A DNA stretch of 59,835 nucleotides from the NCBI GenBank assembly GCA_903951825.1, contig CAJBDJ010000017.1, positions 1 to 59,835 of the forward strand, read 5' to 3'. The notes under the pieces were generated by a model. It was not told the origin of the DNA. It made no database searches and was given only the letters and a program-made list of their open reading frames with translations. The translations under genes and the position numbers were made by a program. How positions within the stretch are numbered: position 1 is the first letter of the stretch; every line of letters starts with the position of its first letter. This document shows, piece by piece, positions 46,856 to 55,490 of the stretch. Source of the stretch: an uncultured Pseudomonadota bacterium (GTDB lineage: Bacteria; Pseudomonadota; Gammaproteobacteria; Burkholderiales; Rhodocyclaceae).

Positions 46856-48838
46856 ATGTATCCACCTTTGAAGCCGTTGGCGGCAATGTTGTCGCTATTA
46901 CCTTTTTATTCTGTTGCGGCAGAACCATTGAAACTCGCCGCCCTCGATCCGGTAGTGGTTACGGCGACTCGCTTCAGCGAGAGTGACGTCAAGGTGCCAG
47001 CCAATGTCAGCATTATTACGGGTGTCGACATCCGCAATACCCCGGCACGTGATCTGCCTGGCGTTCTCAAGGGAAGCGCCGGACTTGAGGTTCGCGCACT
47101 CTATGGTGGCTTGGGTATCGATTCAACGGTAGATATTCGTGGTTTTGGCGAAACTGCAGGCAGCAACACACTGATACTACTGGATGGTCAGCGACTCAAC
47201 CCGATCGACATGGGGGGGATTAATTGGTCGGCAATCCCGCTTGATAGCGTGCAGCGTATCGAAATTTTGCGCGGTGCCGGTACCGTGCTGTACGGTGACC
47301 GAGCAACCGGCGGAGTCATAAACATCATCACTGACCAATCCGCCAAACCACGCGTCGGCGTTTCTGTCGGCAGCGGCTCCCATAACACCCGAACAATCGA
47401 CGCCAACGCCACCGTTGCTCAAGAAACCGGCTACTTCAATCTTTTCGGGCACTACGCCCAGACCGATGGGTGGCGCCAGAATTCACACACCGAACAGGCG
47501 GCGCTCAGTGGCCGTGGCGCACTCTATGTTGGAAAAGGCCAAGCCTTCATCGATTTTGCCGTGTTCAATGACCAAGCAGGACTCCCGGGATATTTGCTCA
47601 GCGCCGAGTATCACGCCAGCCCGAAGTTATCCAACAGCCCCCGGGACTCGCAGCGCAACGACGGATACCGATTTCGCCCAGGAATCGCACTTCCCGTCAC
47701 CGACACGCTGAATTTCGAAGCGGAAGTTGCTTACGACCATCAGGATGGACACGCCAGATACGTCTCATTTGGCAGCGAGTCGGATCGATCGCGCGACACT
47801 TGGTCGCTAACCCCGCGTCTAAGCTGGCAGCATGGTCTTGGCAGTCGAAAGAGCGAAACTGTCCTCGGCATTGATTATTACTCCGGGAAAGTGGACGCCA
47901 ACTATTCAAGCTCGGCAGCGCAAAGTGCCAGGCAGGACAGCACCGGCGTCTATTTTCAAAACATCACCGAATGGACAGGCGGCCTCGCCAGCACCGTAGG
48001 CGTACGCAACCAACAGGTCAAGCAGTCAGCCGCGCAGGATGCCTTCATCGGATTTTTCGGGACTCAGCCCGCAATCAGCGGCAGCGCGGACTATGCCCGG
48101 AACGCTTGGGATGTCGGTCTCAGCTACGCTGACGATGGCTGGCGCGTCTACGGCAAGCGCGGTACTACCTTCCGCTTTGCCAACACCGACGAACTCTTTG
48201 GCTTCGATCCGATCACCGGAAATCCGACATTTGCCGGCAATCTCAAGCCACAGACCGGAACACTTAGCGAAATCGGCGGTAGTTTGACGATAGGGTCGAT
48301 CAAAACACGAGCGGCGCTCTACCGCATGATCCTGGAGGACGAGATTGCTTACGACGGAGCACAATTTGCCAACGTCAACCTCGACAAGACGCGCCGGCAG
48401 GGTGTCGAACTAGAGGCCGATTGGCGTATCACAACGTCATTGCTTGCGCGCGCCAGTTACACGTTTGCCGACGCAAGTTTCCGCGAAGGAACCTACAGCG
48501 GCAAGGAGGTTCCACTCACGCCAAAAAACAAGGCATCGACCCGACTGAGTTGGGACGGCGGGGGAGTTGGGCAGTACTCAGCTGTCGTCAACTATGTCGG
48601 AGAGCGATATTTCAGCAGTGACTTCGTCAATGCGCAGGAAAAACAGGGTAGCTACACAACGATTGACTTGATGGCCGGGTGGAACTTCAAGCCGTGGTCA
48701 ATCTCTGCTCGTCTACTCAACGCTATGGACAAAAACTATGCGCCCTTTGCCGGTTATTCGGCGTTCCGCTCTGATTATTATTTTTATCCTGCCGATGGTC
48801 GCTCCTTTCTATTGACGGCAAGCTACACCTTCCGCTGA
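46856..48838 (+). CDS. btuB: TonB-dependent cobalamin receptor (BtuB)
   Basis: An outer-membrane receptor of 660 residues from the ATG at 46856 (GGGAAGGG upstream). The signal peptide ends near FYSVAA. The TonB box is LDPVVVTATR. The plug domain has IRNTPARDLPGVLKGSAGLE and GNTL-like SNTLILLDGQRLNPIDMGG, and the 22-strand barrel ends in the terminal aromatic signature LLTASYTFR. The riboswitch directly upstream and btuCD downstream identify the substrate as a corrinoid. Its stop overlaps the btuC start (TGATG). Confidence 0.93.
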   Translation: MYPPLKPLAAMLSLLPFYSVAAEPLKLAALDPVVVTATRFSESDVKVPANVSIITGVDIRNTPARDLPGVLKGSAGLEVRALYGGLGIDSTVDIRGFGETAGSNTLILLDGQRLNPIDMGGINWSAIPLDSVQRIEILRGAGTVLYGDRATGGVINIITDQSAKPRVGVSVGSGSHNTRTIDANATVAQETGYFNLFGHYAQTDGWRQNSHTEQAALSGRGALYVGKGQAFIDFAVFNDQAGLPGYLLSAEYHASPKLSNSPRDSQRNDGYRFRPGIALPVTDTLNFEAEVAYDHQDGHARYVSFGSESDRSRDTWSLTPRLSWQHGLGSRKSETVLGIDYYSGKVDANYSSSAAQSARQDSTGVYFQNITEWTGGLASTVGVRNQQVKQSAAQDAFIGFFGTQPAISGSADYARNAWDVGLSYADDGWRVYGKRGTTFRFANTDELFGFDPITGNPTFAGNLKPQTGTLSEIGGSLTIGSIKTRAALYRMILEDEIAYDGAQFANVNLDKTRRQGVELEADWRITTSLLARASYTFADASFREGTYSGKEVPLTPKNKASTRLSWDGGGVGQYSAVVNYVGERYFSSDFVNAQEKQGSYTTIDLMAGWNFKPWSISARLLNAMDKNYAPFAGYSAFRSDYYFYPADGRSFLLTASYTFR

Positions 48839-49815
48839 TGCCCTCCCGCCGTCGCGCCGCCTTGATCATTGTTCTGTTCTGCCTGCTGGCAGTGGCGAGT
48901 GTTTTGATGGCGCTGATGGTGGGTACGTTTTCAGTCTCGGCACCTGCCGTTTTTGCGGCACTTTTCGGTGGCGAGTCCGAAGGCGCCGATATCGTCCTCC
49001 AGTTACGCCTGCCCCGAGCGTTGGCTGGCTTTGCCTGCGGCGGCTTGCTCGCCTTGGCCGGGGCGCTGATGCAGGTTCTGTTGCGCAATCCGCTGGCCGA
49101 CCCTTACGTGCTGGGGATTTCCGGCGGTGCCGGGGTCGGGGCACTATTCGCCATCCTGCTTGGGTTACCGGCAGTCGGCATCGACGGGCTGGCCTTTGTC
49201 GGCGCGTTGGGCGCCATGCTTTTGGTCTTCGGTCTGGCGCATGGTGACGGCAGCTGGACGCAGACACGCCTGCTGCTCACCGGCGTTATTGTGGCTGCCG
49301 GCTGCGGTGCGCTGGTTGCCCTGATGCTGGCGATTGCCCCTGATGACCGTCTGCGCGGAATGCTGTTCTGGCTGATGGGCGACTTGGCGCAGGCCGGCAA
49401 TTGGTGGCCCGGATTTTTGGCGCTGATCGTCGCGCTTGGTGTGGCGATGCCCTTCGCCCGCGAACTGAATTTGCTGGCGCGCGGCATCATGCAGGCGCAA
49501 GCGCTCGGTGTTGCGGTCAATCGCCTGCGCTATGTCATTTATTTGCTGGCATCGTTGGCGACGGCCGCTGCGGTGACGACGGCTGGCTCAATTGGCTTCA
49601 TCGGACTGGTCGTGCCGCATTTGGTGCGTCTTGCCACAGGCAATGACCAGCGGCTTTTATTACCCGCCTCGGCACTGGCCGGTGGCTCACTACTGGTATT
49701 TGCCGATACGCTGGCACGCACCGTGGCCGCACCGCAACAGTTGCCGGTCGGGGTGTTGACGGCATTGATCGGCGTACCTGTTTTCCTCTATTTATTATCA
49801 AGGCAGCCGAAATGA
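48838..49815 (+). CDS. btuC: Cobalamin ABC transporter permease (BtuC/FecCD family)
   Basis: A 325-residue permease with about ten membrane helices. Family segments are LQLRLPRALAGFACGGLLAL, ALMQVLLRNPLADPYVLGIS and GSIGFIGLVVPHLVRLATGN, characteristic of FecCD permeases. With BtuD it moves cobalamin across the inner membrane. It overlaps btuB (TGATG) and btuD (ATGA). Confidence 0.93.
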   Translation: MPSRRRAALIIVLFCLLAVASVLMALMVGTFSVSAPAVFAALFGGESEGADIVLQLRLPRALAGFACGGLLALAGALMQVLLRNPLADPYVLGISGGAGVGALFAILLGLPAVGIDGLAFVGALGAMLLVFGLAHGDGSWTQTRLLLTGVIVAAGCGALVALMLAIAPDDRLRGMLFWLMGDLAQAGNWWPGFLALIVALGVAMPFARELNLLARGIMQAQALGVAVNRLRYVIYLLASLATAAAVTTAGSIGFIGLVVPHLVRLATGNDQRLLLPASALAGGSLLVFADTLARTVAAPQQLPVGVLTALIGVPVFLYLLSRQPK

Positions 49816-50582
49816 CCCACTTGCTTGAGGTGCGTCAGCTGCGCATCGAGATCGGTGAACGCTGCCTCGTTCACACCCTTGATCTGGTGCTCAATCAAGG
49901 CGAGCGTCTGGCCATTCTCGGTTGTAATGGCGCCGGCAAATCGACGCTTTTATTAACTTTGGCCGGCTTGCGCCCTGCCGCCAGCGGCCGGGTCTTGCTC
50001 GACGGCGTGGATTGTCACCAACTGGCACCGCGCGCAGCGGCCTTGCGCCGTGCCTGGCTCGGGCAATACCTGAGCGATCCCTTTGGTTCCGGCGTACTGG
50101 AAACCGTGCTCACCGGGCGCCACCCGCACCTTGGCCGCTGGGACTGGGAAAGCGGGCGCGATAGCGAAATCGCCCGCGGCGCGTTGGCGGCAGTCGGCCT
50201 GCGCAACATGGAAACACGACAGGTACATACGCTCTCCGGTGGCGAGCGCCAGCGCCTCAATATCGCCACGCTACTGGCTCAGGCGGCCGGCCTTTACTTG
50301 CTCGACGAACCTCTGGCGCATCTTGATCTCAATCACCAGATGGCGGTACTTGAACTTTTTTCCGGCGCTGCCCGCGACTGCGGTGCCGGCGTCATCATGG
50401 TCTTGCACGACCCCGGACTGGCGCATCGTTTCTGCGACCGCGCCTTACTTATCCATAACGACGGACAGACCGAGATTGGGACGGTTGACTCGATTCTGAC
50501 GGCAAAAAATCTCTCCCAACTCTACGGCTACCCCCTGCATCAGGTGGAAGATGGTGGTCACCGCTGCTTCATGCCGGCATAG
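49812..50582 (+). CDS. btuD: Cobalamin ABC transporter ATPase (BtuD)
   Basis: A 256-residue ATP-binding subunit. Walker A ILGCNGAGKSTLLLT, the Q-loop region, signature LSGGERQRLNIATLL, Walker B LYLLDEPLAHLD and the switch His in MVLHDP are all present. It is coupled to btuC by an ATGA overlap. The periplasmic binding protein BtuF is not found in the cluster and must lie elsewhere. Confidence 0.93.
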   Translation: MTHLLEVRQLRIEIGERCLVHTLDLVLNQGERLAILGCNGAGKSTLLLTLAGLRPAASGRVLLDGVDCHQLAPRAAALRRAWLGQYLSDPFGSGVLETVLTGRHPHLGRWDWESGRDSEIARGALAAVGLRNMETRQVHTLSGGERQRLNIATLLAQAAGLYLLDEPLAHLDLNHQMAVLELFSGAARDCGAGVIMVLHDPGLAHRFCDRALLIHNDGQTEIGTVDSILTAKNLSQLYGYPLHQVEDGGHRCFMPA

Positions 50583-50718
50583 AGCCACCTGCTAAAGTTT
50601 TATGTGCACGCCCCGATATCTGCTTTTATCGAAGAAATACTGAGCTTTTCTCTTGTTTTACAAAGAATCGCCCTGACGTAAGCTGCACCTCGTTTCATCC
50701 TCATTCACGGAGACACTC

Positions 50719-51588
50719 ATGAAAAACTTTGCCCTGATGGCCGCCGCACTGGTTCTCGGCTTTACCCTGTCGATTGCGGACGCGGAAGCCAAACGCCTTG
50801 GTGGTGGCTCCTCTGCCGGTATGCAGCGGCAGTCGGTTGCCCCGAGCAGCCCGGCCGCTCCCAGCCAAGCTGCTGCCGCCAAGCCCGGCGCTCCCGCCGC
50901 CGCCCCTGCTGCGCAGCCCAAGCGCTCCTGGATGGGGCCGCTCGCTGGCCTGGCCGCCGGCCTCGGCCTCGCCGCATTGGCATCACATTTTGGCTTTGGT
51001 GAAGGTCTGGCCAACATGATGATGATCGGCTTGCTGATTCTGGCTGTTGTGATGGTTGTCGGGTTTGTCATGCGCAAAAAAGCGGCGGCGCAGCAAGGCG
51101 GCCTGCAGTATGCCGGCGCCGGCGCCAACTTTGAGCGCAGTCGCTCAGTGCCTGACTTCATCCCGGCGGCTGGCTCGGTATCCGCCCCGGCGGTTGCTGC
51201 CGCGACCGGTTCGATTCCCGCCGACTTTGACAGCGCCGGTTTTGTCCGTAACGCCAAAATCAACTTTATTCGCCTACAAGCGGCCAATGATGCCGGCAAT
51301 CTTGACGATATCCGGGAATTTACGACGCCTGAGATGTTCGCTGAAATCAAGATGGGCATAGATGAGCGCAAGGGTGCTGCGCAAGAAACGGATGTCGCCC
51401 AGTTGGATGCCGAAGTACTCGATGTGGTCGAGGAATCCACCCGCTATATCGTCAGTGTCCGCTTCCACGGTTTGATCGGCGAAGAACGTGATGCTGCGGC
51501 GCAGCACTTCGACGAAATCTGGCACATGACCAAGCCGCGTGATGGCAGTAAAGGCTGGGCAATCGCCGGGATTCAGCAGGTTCAGTAA
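50719..51588 (+). CDS. Tim44-like domain protein
   Basis: 289 residues. An N-terminal signal or anchor (MKNFALMAAALVLGFTLSI) leads into an Ala/Pro-rich low-complexity stretch (about 35-72). A GxxxG-rich hydrophobic segment follows (LAGLAAGLGLAALASHFGFG) and then a membrane helix around 95-115. The C-terminal Tim44-like domain (about 165-289) has FVRNAKINFIRLQAANDAGN, IREFTTPEMFAEI and EDVVEESTRYIVSV-type strands, ending with WAIAGIQQV. The domain is related to the mitochondrial Tim44 lipid-binding fold; the bacterial function is unclear. Confidence 0.9.
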   Translation: MKNFALMAAALVLGFTLSIADAEAKRLGGGSSAGMQRQSVAPSSPAAPSQAAAAKPGAPAAAPAAQPKRSWMGPLAGLAAGLGLAALASHFGFGEGLANMMMIGLLILAVVMVVGFVMRKKAAAQQGGLQYAGAGANFERSRSVPDFIPAAGSVSAPAVAAATGSIPADFDSAGFVRNAKINFIRLQAANDAGNLDDIREFTTPEMFAEIKMGIDERKGAAQETDVAQLDAEVLDVVEESTRYIVSVRFHGLIGEERDAAAQHFDEIWHMTKPRDGSKGWAIAGIQQVQ

Positions 51589-51607
51589 TCGCTCCCGAGG
51601 CACCGAC

Positions 51608-51642
51608 AAGGCCGGTAAGCGCAAGCTACCGGCCTTTTTTCT
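51608..51642 (+). terminator. Terminator after the Tim44-like gene
   Basis: AAGGCCGGTA / TACCGGCCTT 10-bp perfect stem with a 9-nt loop, followed by TTTTTTC. It lies in the 60-bp gap between convergent genes and has a T tract only on the rightward side. Confidence 0.93.
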
Positions 51643-51649
51643 TGAGTGT

Positions 51650-53164
51650 TTAGCTGGAGCAGCTGACCTCAAGCCCTTGTGCCCAATCCGGCGGCAAGGC
51701 GGCATAGGATTCAAATCCCGGCTGCTCGTCGTAAGGCCGGCTCAAGCACACGCGCAGGCGTTCCAGTTCGGAGAAATCATTATTTCGGGCGTGGCGAATT
51801 GCCGTTTCGGCAAGCCAGTTGCGCAGAATATATTTGGGATTAACTGCCAGCATCGCCGCCTCACGCTGGTCATCCGGCCACGGCGTCGACGACTGTCGGC
51901 TGCGCCAGTGGGTCAGCCAGGTATCACAAGCACTGCGGTCAATAAATTGGTCGCGCAGGGGAGCGTCAATTGTGGCCTGGTTTTCGCGGTTGGCCGCCGC
52001 TGGCAGCCGGGATAGCGCGCGGAAAAACAGGGTGAAGTCAGGACGGTGCTGCTGCAACAAGGCAAAGGTTTCGGCGATGAAGTCCTCGTCGCTGGGGTGC
52101 GCAGCAGCCAGGCCGAGCTTGGCGCGCATCAACTGCTCAAAGCGACTTTCAAAGGCGTCCCCATAATGCGCGTCGACTACCGCCTGGGCGGTACTCGGCT
52201 TGCTGCCGATCAGCGTCGCCATGGCGTCAGCCAGGCGGTAGAGATTCCACTGGGCAACCTGCGGCTGATTGCGGTAGGCGTAACGCCCCCCCTCGTCTGA
52301 ATGGTTGCAAATATGACCCGCATCGAAAGCCTCCATGAAGCCGAAGGGGCCGTAATCGAGTGTTAGCCCGAGAATGGACATGTTGTCCGTATTCATCACC
52401 CCGTGCATGAAACCCGCTGCCATCCAGTGGGCGATCAATTCGCCGGTTCGCCTTGCTACGTCGGCAAGCAATGCCGAGTAAGGGTTGTCGAAAGAACGGC
52501 ATTCGGGACGGAAAGTGTCGATGACGTAATCGGCCAGACGCTGTAATTCGCCATTCTTGCCGCGCGATGCCCAGTGCTCGAAAGAACCAAAACGCACAAA
52601 ACTGGGCGCGACGCGAGTTACCACCGCCGCCGATTCCATCGCTTCGCGCCGAACTCCCAAGTCGGCACCGACAACGCATAGTGCCCGGGTCGTCGGAATA
52701 CCAAGTGCCGCCATTGCTTCCGAACACAAAAACTCGCGGATCGATGAACGCAACACGGCTCGCCCATCGGCGCCGCGTGAGTAGGGTGTCCTGCCGGCTC
52801 CCTTGAGCTGAATTTCCCAATGTCCGAGTCGGTTCGACAAACCGCCCAGCAAGTGCGCACGCCCGTCACCCAATTGCCCGGCCCAAACACCGAACTGATG
52901 GCCGGAATACACCGCGGCTAAAGGTGCGCTCCCTGCGAGCAAGACGTTACCCGCAAAGACCTCGCAAAACAGAGGGCGCTGCGCTTCCTGGGGAGTTAGT
53001 CCGGTCATTTCGGCGACGGGCTGACTGAAAGCGACCAAATAAGGGTCAGGCAAACCCGCGGGGGGGAGGCGGGTGTAGAAATTTTCTGGCAGGCCGGCAA
53101 AGCTGTTGTCGAAAACCAGTTCTTCCAGTGTTGCGTGTGCCAATGGGGATTCGGGAGCGTTCAT
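51650..53164 (-). CDS. selO: SelO/YdiU family protein adenylyltransferase
   Basis: A 504-residue pseudokinase-fold enzyme that transfers AMP to protein hydroxyls. Start ATG at 53164 (MNAPESPLAHATLEELVFDN). Family segments are YSGHQFGVWAGQLGDGRAHL, LGGLSNRLGHWEIQLKGAGR followed by TPYSRGADGRAVLRSSIREF, MHGVMNTDNMSILGLTLDYGPFGFM (in the catalytic loop) and NPKYILRNWLAE. No in-frame TGA selenocysteine codon occurs near the C terminus, which ends EVSCSS. This family is linked to redox-stress responses through AMPylation. Confidence 0.94.
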   Translation of the reverse strand: MNAPESPLAHATLEELVFDNSFAGLPENFYTRLPPAGLPDPYLVAFSQPVAEMTGLTPQEAQRPLFCEVFAGNVLLAGSAPLAAVYSGHQFGVWAGQLGDGRAHLLGGLSNRLGHWEIQLKGAGRTPYSRGADGRAVLRSSIREFLCSEAMAALGIPTTRALCVVGADLGVRREAMESAAVVTRVAPSFVRFGSFEHWASRGKNGELQRLADYVIDTFRPECRSFDNPYSALLADVARRTGELIAHWMAAGFMHGVMNTDNMSILGLTLDYGPFGFMEAFDAGHICNHSDEGGRYAYRNQPQVAQWNLYRLADAMATLIGSKPSTAQAVVDAHYGDAFESRFEQLMRAKLGLAAAHPSDEDFIAETFALLQQHRPDFTLFFRALSRLPAAANRENQATIDAPLRDQFIDRSACDTWLTHWRSRQSSTPWPDDQREAAMLAVNPKYILRNWLAETAIRHARNNDFSELERLRVCLSRPYDEQPGFESYAALPPDWAQGLEVSCSS

Positions 53165-53214
53165 GCGCAATCAGAACACCAAAGCCACCGATGGTTCGAC
53201 GGCGGCGAGATCAA

Positions 53215-54183
53215 TCAGCGTTTCGCCAATTCCCGGAAGCGGCTCGGTTGACCGAGAATGAGCTTGCTTAAGTCTTCGAGCAAAGCGAAATCGACAGCCC
53301 CTGGGCGCACGGTGAAGGAAATTCCACCCAGTCGCTCGAAATTGCGTGATTCAAAAACCAGCAGCCCGCGCTTGTAGTCGGCACGCCAGCGGACGCTGAC
53401 GCTCAACTGGCGTTGAATTTCGAATTCCACACGCTCAACGTAGCGGCGATCGTTTTTGAACTCCTTGAACGAGAACTGCAGGCCGAAATCAAACAACATG
53501 GTTCGAAAACGCTCGGCAACTTCACCGCCGCGCTCCATTTTTAGTGAATCTGGAGCTTGCAGATGATAGGTCAACGTCACCAGTTCGAGCATGGCACCGA
53601 CACTCTGGGCTTGCGTTCGGTAGTCGGCAAAACCGTCCTGCCAGACCAACTTGTTGAGCTCGAACTTCTCGGCCAGCGAATACGTCCGCGGAATGGCCGG
53701 TTTCAGAATATTGAGTTGCTGAACGAGATCGTGAAGATAGAAAAAAATGAACTTGAGCGTCTCATCAATCAGTTTATTGCCGGCGGAGCGTTCGGACTGA
53801 ACAAGCGTTTCGTCATGTTGCTGAATTGCGGCCTGCTGCCGCAACTGATCAAGCAGACTGCCCGTTTCGCTGAACGGCACGGGAGCCATTTCGTCGGCGG
53901 CGACATTGACGTTTGAGCTTGTTTTGGGAGAGACACGAGGGGGCGGCGCCGGGACGATTTCCGGATACTCAACCGCCGGGTCGACCATGCCGGCAAATGC
54001 ATTGGCCGATGCGTCCTGGCGCGCACGGCGCTCGGCTGCATCAAGATCAAAAGTTTCTATATCGGCCAGCAAAGAGGCTTCCAATGCCTCAATGTCGGCC
54101 GCCGGAAGCGATTTGCGCTGATGTTTTTCGCGAATTGCATCGCGAATTACACTTGCCGTCATATCTTTATCGGATTGATTCAT
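53215..54183 (-). CDS. Conserved-looking hypothetical protein, possible regulator
   Basis: 322 residues from the ATG at 54183; a later ATG at 54162 is possible because the upstream site is weak. It has an N-terminal hydrophilic helical part (about 1-60, EALEASLLADIETFDLDAAE), a proline-rich linker (about 75-110), then a well-ordered C-terminal domain with KLIDETLKFIFFYLHDLVQQ, FELNKLVWQDGFADYRTQAQ and FEFGLQFSFKEFKNDRRYVE-like text. No signal peptide or membrane segment. I do not recognise a domain. It is divergent from the YjfB-like motility gene. Confidence 0.78.
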   Translation of the reverse strand: MNQSDKDMTASVIRDAIREKHQRKSLPAADIEALEASLLADIETFDLDAAERRARQDASANAFAGMVDPAVEYPEIVPAPPPRVSPKTSSNVNVAADEMAPVPFSETGSLLDQLRQQAAIQQHDETLVQSERSAGNKLIDETLKFIFFYLHDLVQQLNILKPAIPRTYSLAEKFELNKLVWQDGFADYRTQAQSVGAMLELVTLTYHLQAPDSLKMERGGEVAERFRTMLFDFGLQFSFKEFKNDRRYVERVEFEIQRQLSVSVRWRADYKRGLLVFESRNFERLGGISFTVRPGAVDFALLEDLSKLILGQPSRFRELAKR

Positions 54184-54245
54184 TGCTAAATAGCGAACGA
54201 GGACTAAACTGGACAAGTAGTGTAATGAATTTGGAGCCGCTTGAG

Positions 54246-54434
54246 ATGGACATCGCAAATGTTAGTAGTTTAAGCACGGCACTGTCGCAAGCCAAATCAG
54301 GCGACGTTGCGGGGACTTTGATACTGAAAAAGGCCTTGGACATTCAGGAACAGTTCCTTGTCCAGCTACTGGAAGGCATCCCCCAGGCGGTCAATCCGCC
54401 GCATCTCGGGAATAGCATAGACGTCAAGATGTAA
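54246..54434 (+). CDS. YjfB-like putative motility protein
   Basis: A 62-residue protein from the ATG at 54246. It starts MDIANVSSLSTALSQAKSGD and continues with ILKKALDIQEQFLVQLLEG and a C-terminal LGNSIDVKM, the pattern of the YjfB motility family (short proteins near flagellar or chemotaxis genes in many bacteria). An upstream in-frame ATG at 54222 is possible. The 3' end overlaps the convergent alpha/beta hydrolase gene by 11 bp. Its isolation from flagellar genes here is notable. Confidence 0.8.
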   Translation: MDIANVSSLSTALSQAKSGDVAGTLILKKALDIQEQFLVQLLEGIPQAVNPPHLGNSIDVKM

Positions 54435-55230
54435 GGGTTTCCAGCCATTTGCCGATAGTGGCCGCGACTAGCGGCCATTCTTTTTCGTGAGTCACGGCAT
54501 GACCCATGTTGCGGAAGATATGAACCGGAAGATTGTAGGTGTGGCCGGTCGTCTGAACCAGAAAAGCCGGCACCAGGACGTCCTTCTCGGCGCCAAGAAT
54601 AAGCATCGGCGGGCGATTCATCATGTGCAGGTTGGGCAGATTGAACATCGACATGTCCCACAACGCCCGATGTGACTCGGTTTGCATCTTGCTCAGCCAG
54701 GTGCTCAGCATTTCCTCATCGACATCGCCGGCGAAGAGTGCCTCGCGTAATGTCGTCACGTCGGCGCAATCGCCGCTCATGATGCTGTTGAGATCGGCAA
54801 ACAGATGCGGCTTCTGCAACATCAGATGAAATTGAGCGGCCGCCAGCCCTTGCGGTGGCACCGAGCAGAGCAGGACGGCACCGGCAGCCGGGTGATGCTC
54901 AAGATATTTCTGGACGACAAAGCCACCCATCGAATGGCCGATCAGCACCGGCGCTTCGCCCAACCAATCGGCGACGCGCGCGACATCGTCGACATAGTCG
55001 CTAATCGACAGCCAGTCAATGTTGTCTCGTCCGTCGCTGCCTCCGTGGCCGCGCAACGAAACGGCGTGACATGGATAGCCCACTTGGGCAAATACCGGCA
55101 TAAAGGTTTCGGTCCACATCCAGCCACCAGCAAAAGCACCGTGCACGAAGAGCAGGGGCGGCAGCGTGGTTTTGTGAGCCGGCTTGCAGGAAAATATTTC
55201 AAGGCCGTCTAGTTTCGTTGCTTTTATCAT
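54424..55230 (-). CDS. Alpha/beta hydrolase
   Basis: 268 residues. It has LLFVHGAFAGGWMWTETFMP (oxyanion-hole HG), nucleophile elbow VLIGHSMGGFVVQKYLE (Ser in GHSMGG), late Asp in LGAEKDVLVPAFL and catalytic His in RNMGHAVTHEKEW. No signal peptide. Substrate unknown; lipase- or esterase-like. It has its own start ATG at 55230 and overlaps the YjfB-like gene tail to tail. Confidence 0.92.
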   Translation of the reverse strand: MIKATKLDGLEIFSCKPAHKTTLPPLLFVHGAFAGGWMWTETFMPVFAQVGYPCHAVSLRGHGGSDGRDNIDWLSISDYVDDVARVADWLGEAPVLIGHSMGGFVVQKYLEHHPAAGAVLLCSVPPQGLAAAQFHLMLQKPHLFADLNSIMSGDCADVTTLREALFAGDVDEEMLSTWLSKMQTESHRALWDMSMFNLPNLHMMNRPPMLILGAEKDVLVPAFLVQTTGHTYNLPVHIFRNMGHAVTHEKEWPLVAATIGKWLETLTS

Positions 55231-55292
55231 GGTTCTCTGCTGCTCCGGTGAAGCGTGATTAAATGCGCGTTTAGGCGGCAGCGCAAGGCATT

Positions 55293-55490
55293 ATGTTGAA
55301 ATGGATATTGACCCTGGTGATTGCAATATTTCTTATGGGTATTGCCGCCCCGCACATTGCCCGCTTTGTTCGCTTTGGCAAATTGCCGGGCGACCTGGCC
55401 TTGCGCTTTCGTGGAAAAAACTATGTTTTTCCGCTGGCTACGACACTGCTTTTTTCACTCCTGCTCTGGCTCATCTCGAGAATCATTTAG
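55293..55490 (+). CDS. DUF2905 small membrane protein
   Basis: 65 residues. It has a hydrophobic N-terminal helix (WILTLVIAIFLMGIAAPH), the central GKLPGDLALRFRGKNYVFPL that marks DUF2905, and a second helix to the end. Function unknown. The 3' end overlaps the end of cca by 36 bp (convergent). Confidence 0.9.
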   Translation: MLKWILTLVIAIFLMGIAAPHIARFVRFGKLPGDLALRFRGKNYVFPLATTLLFSLLLWLISRII

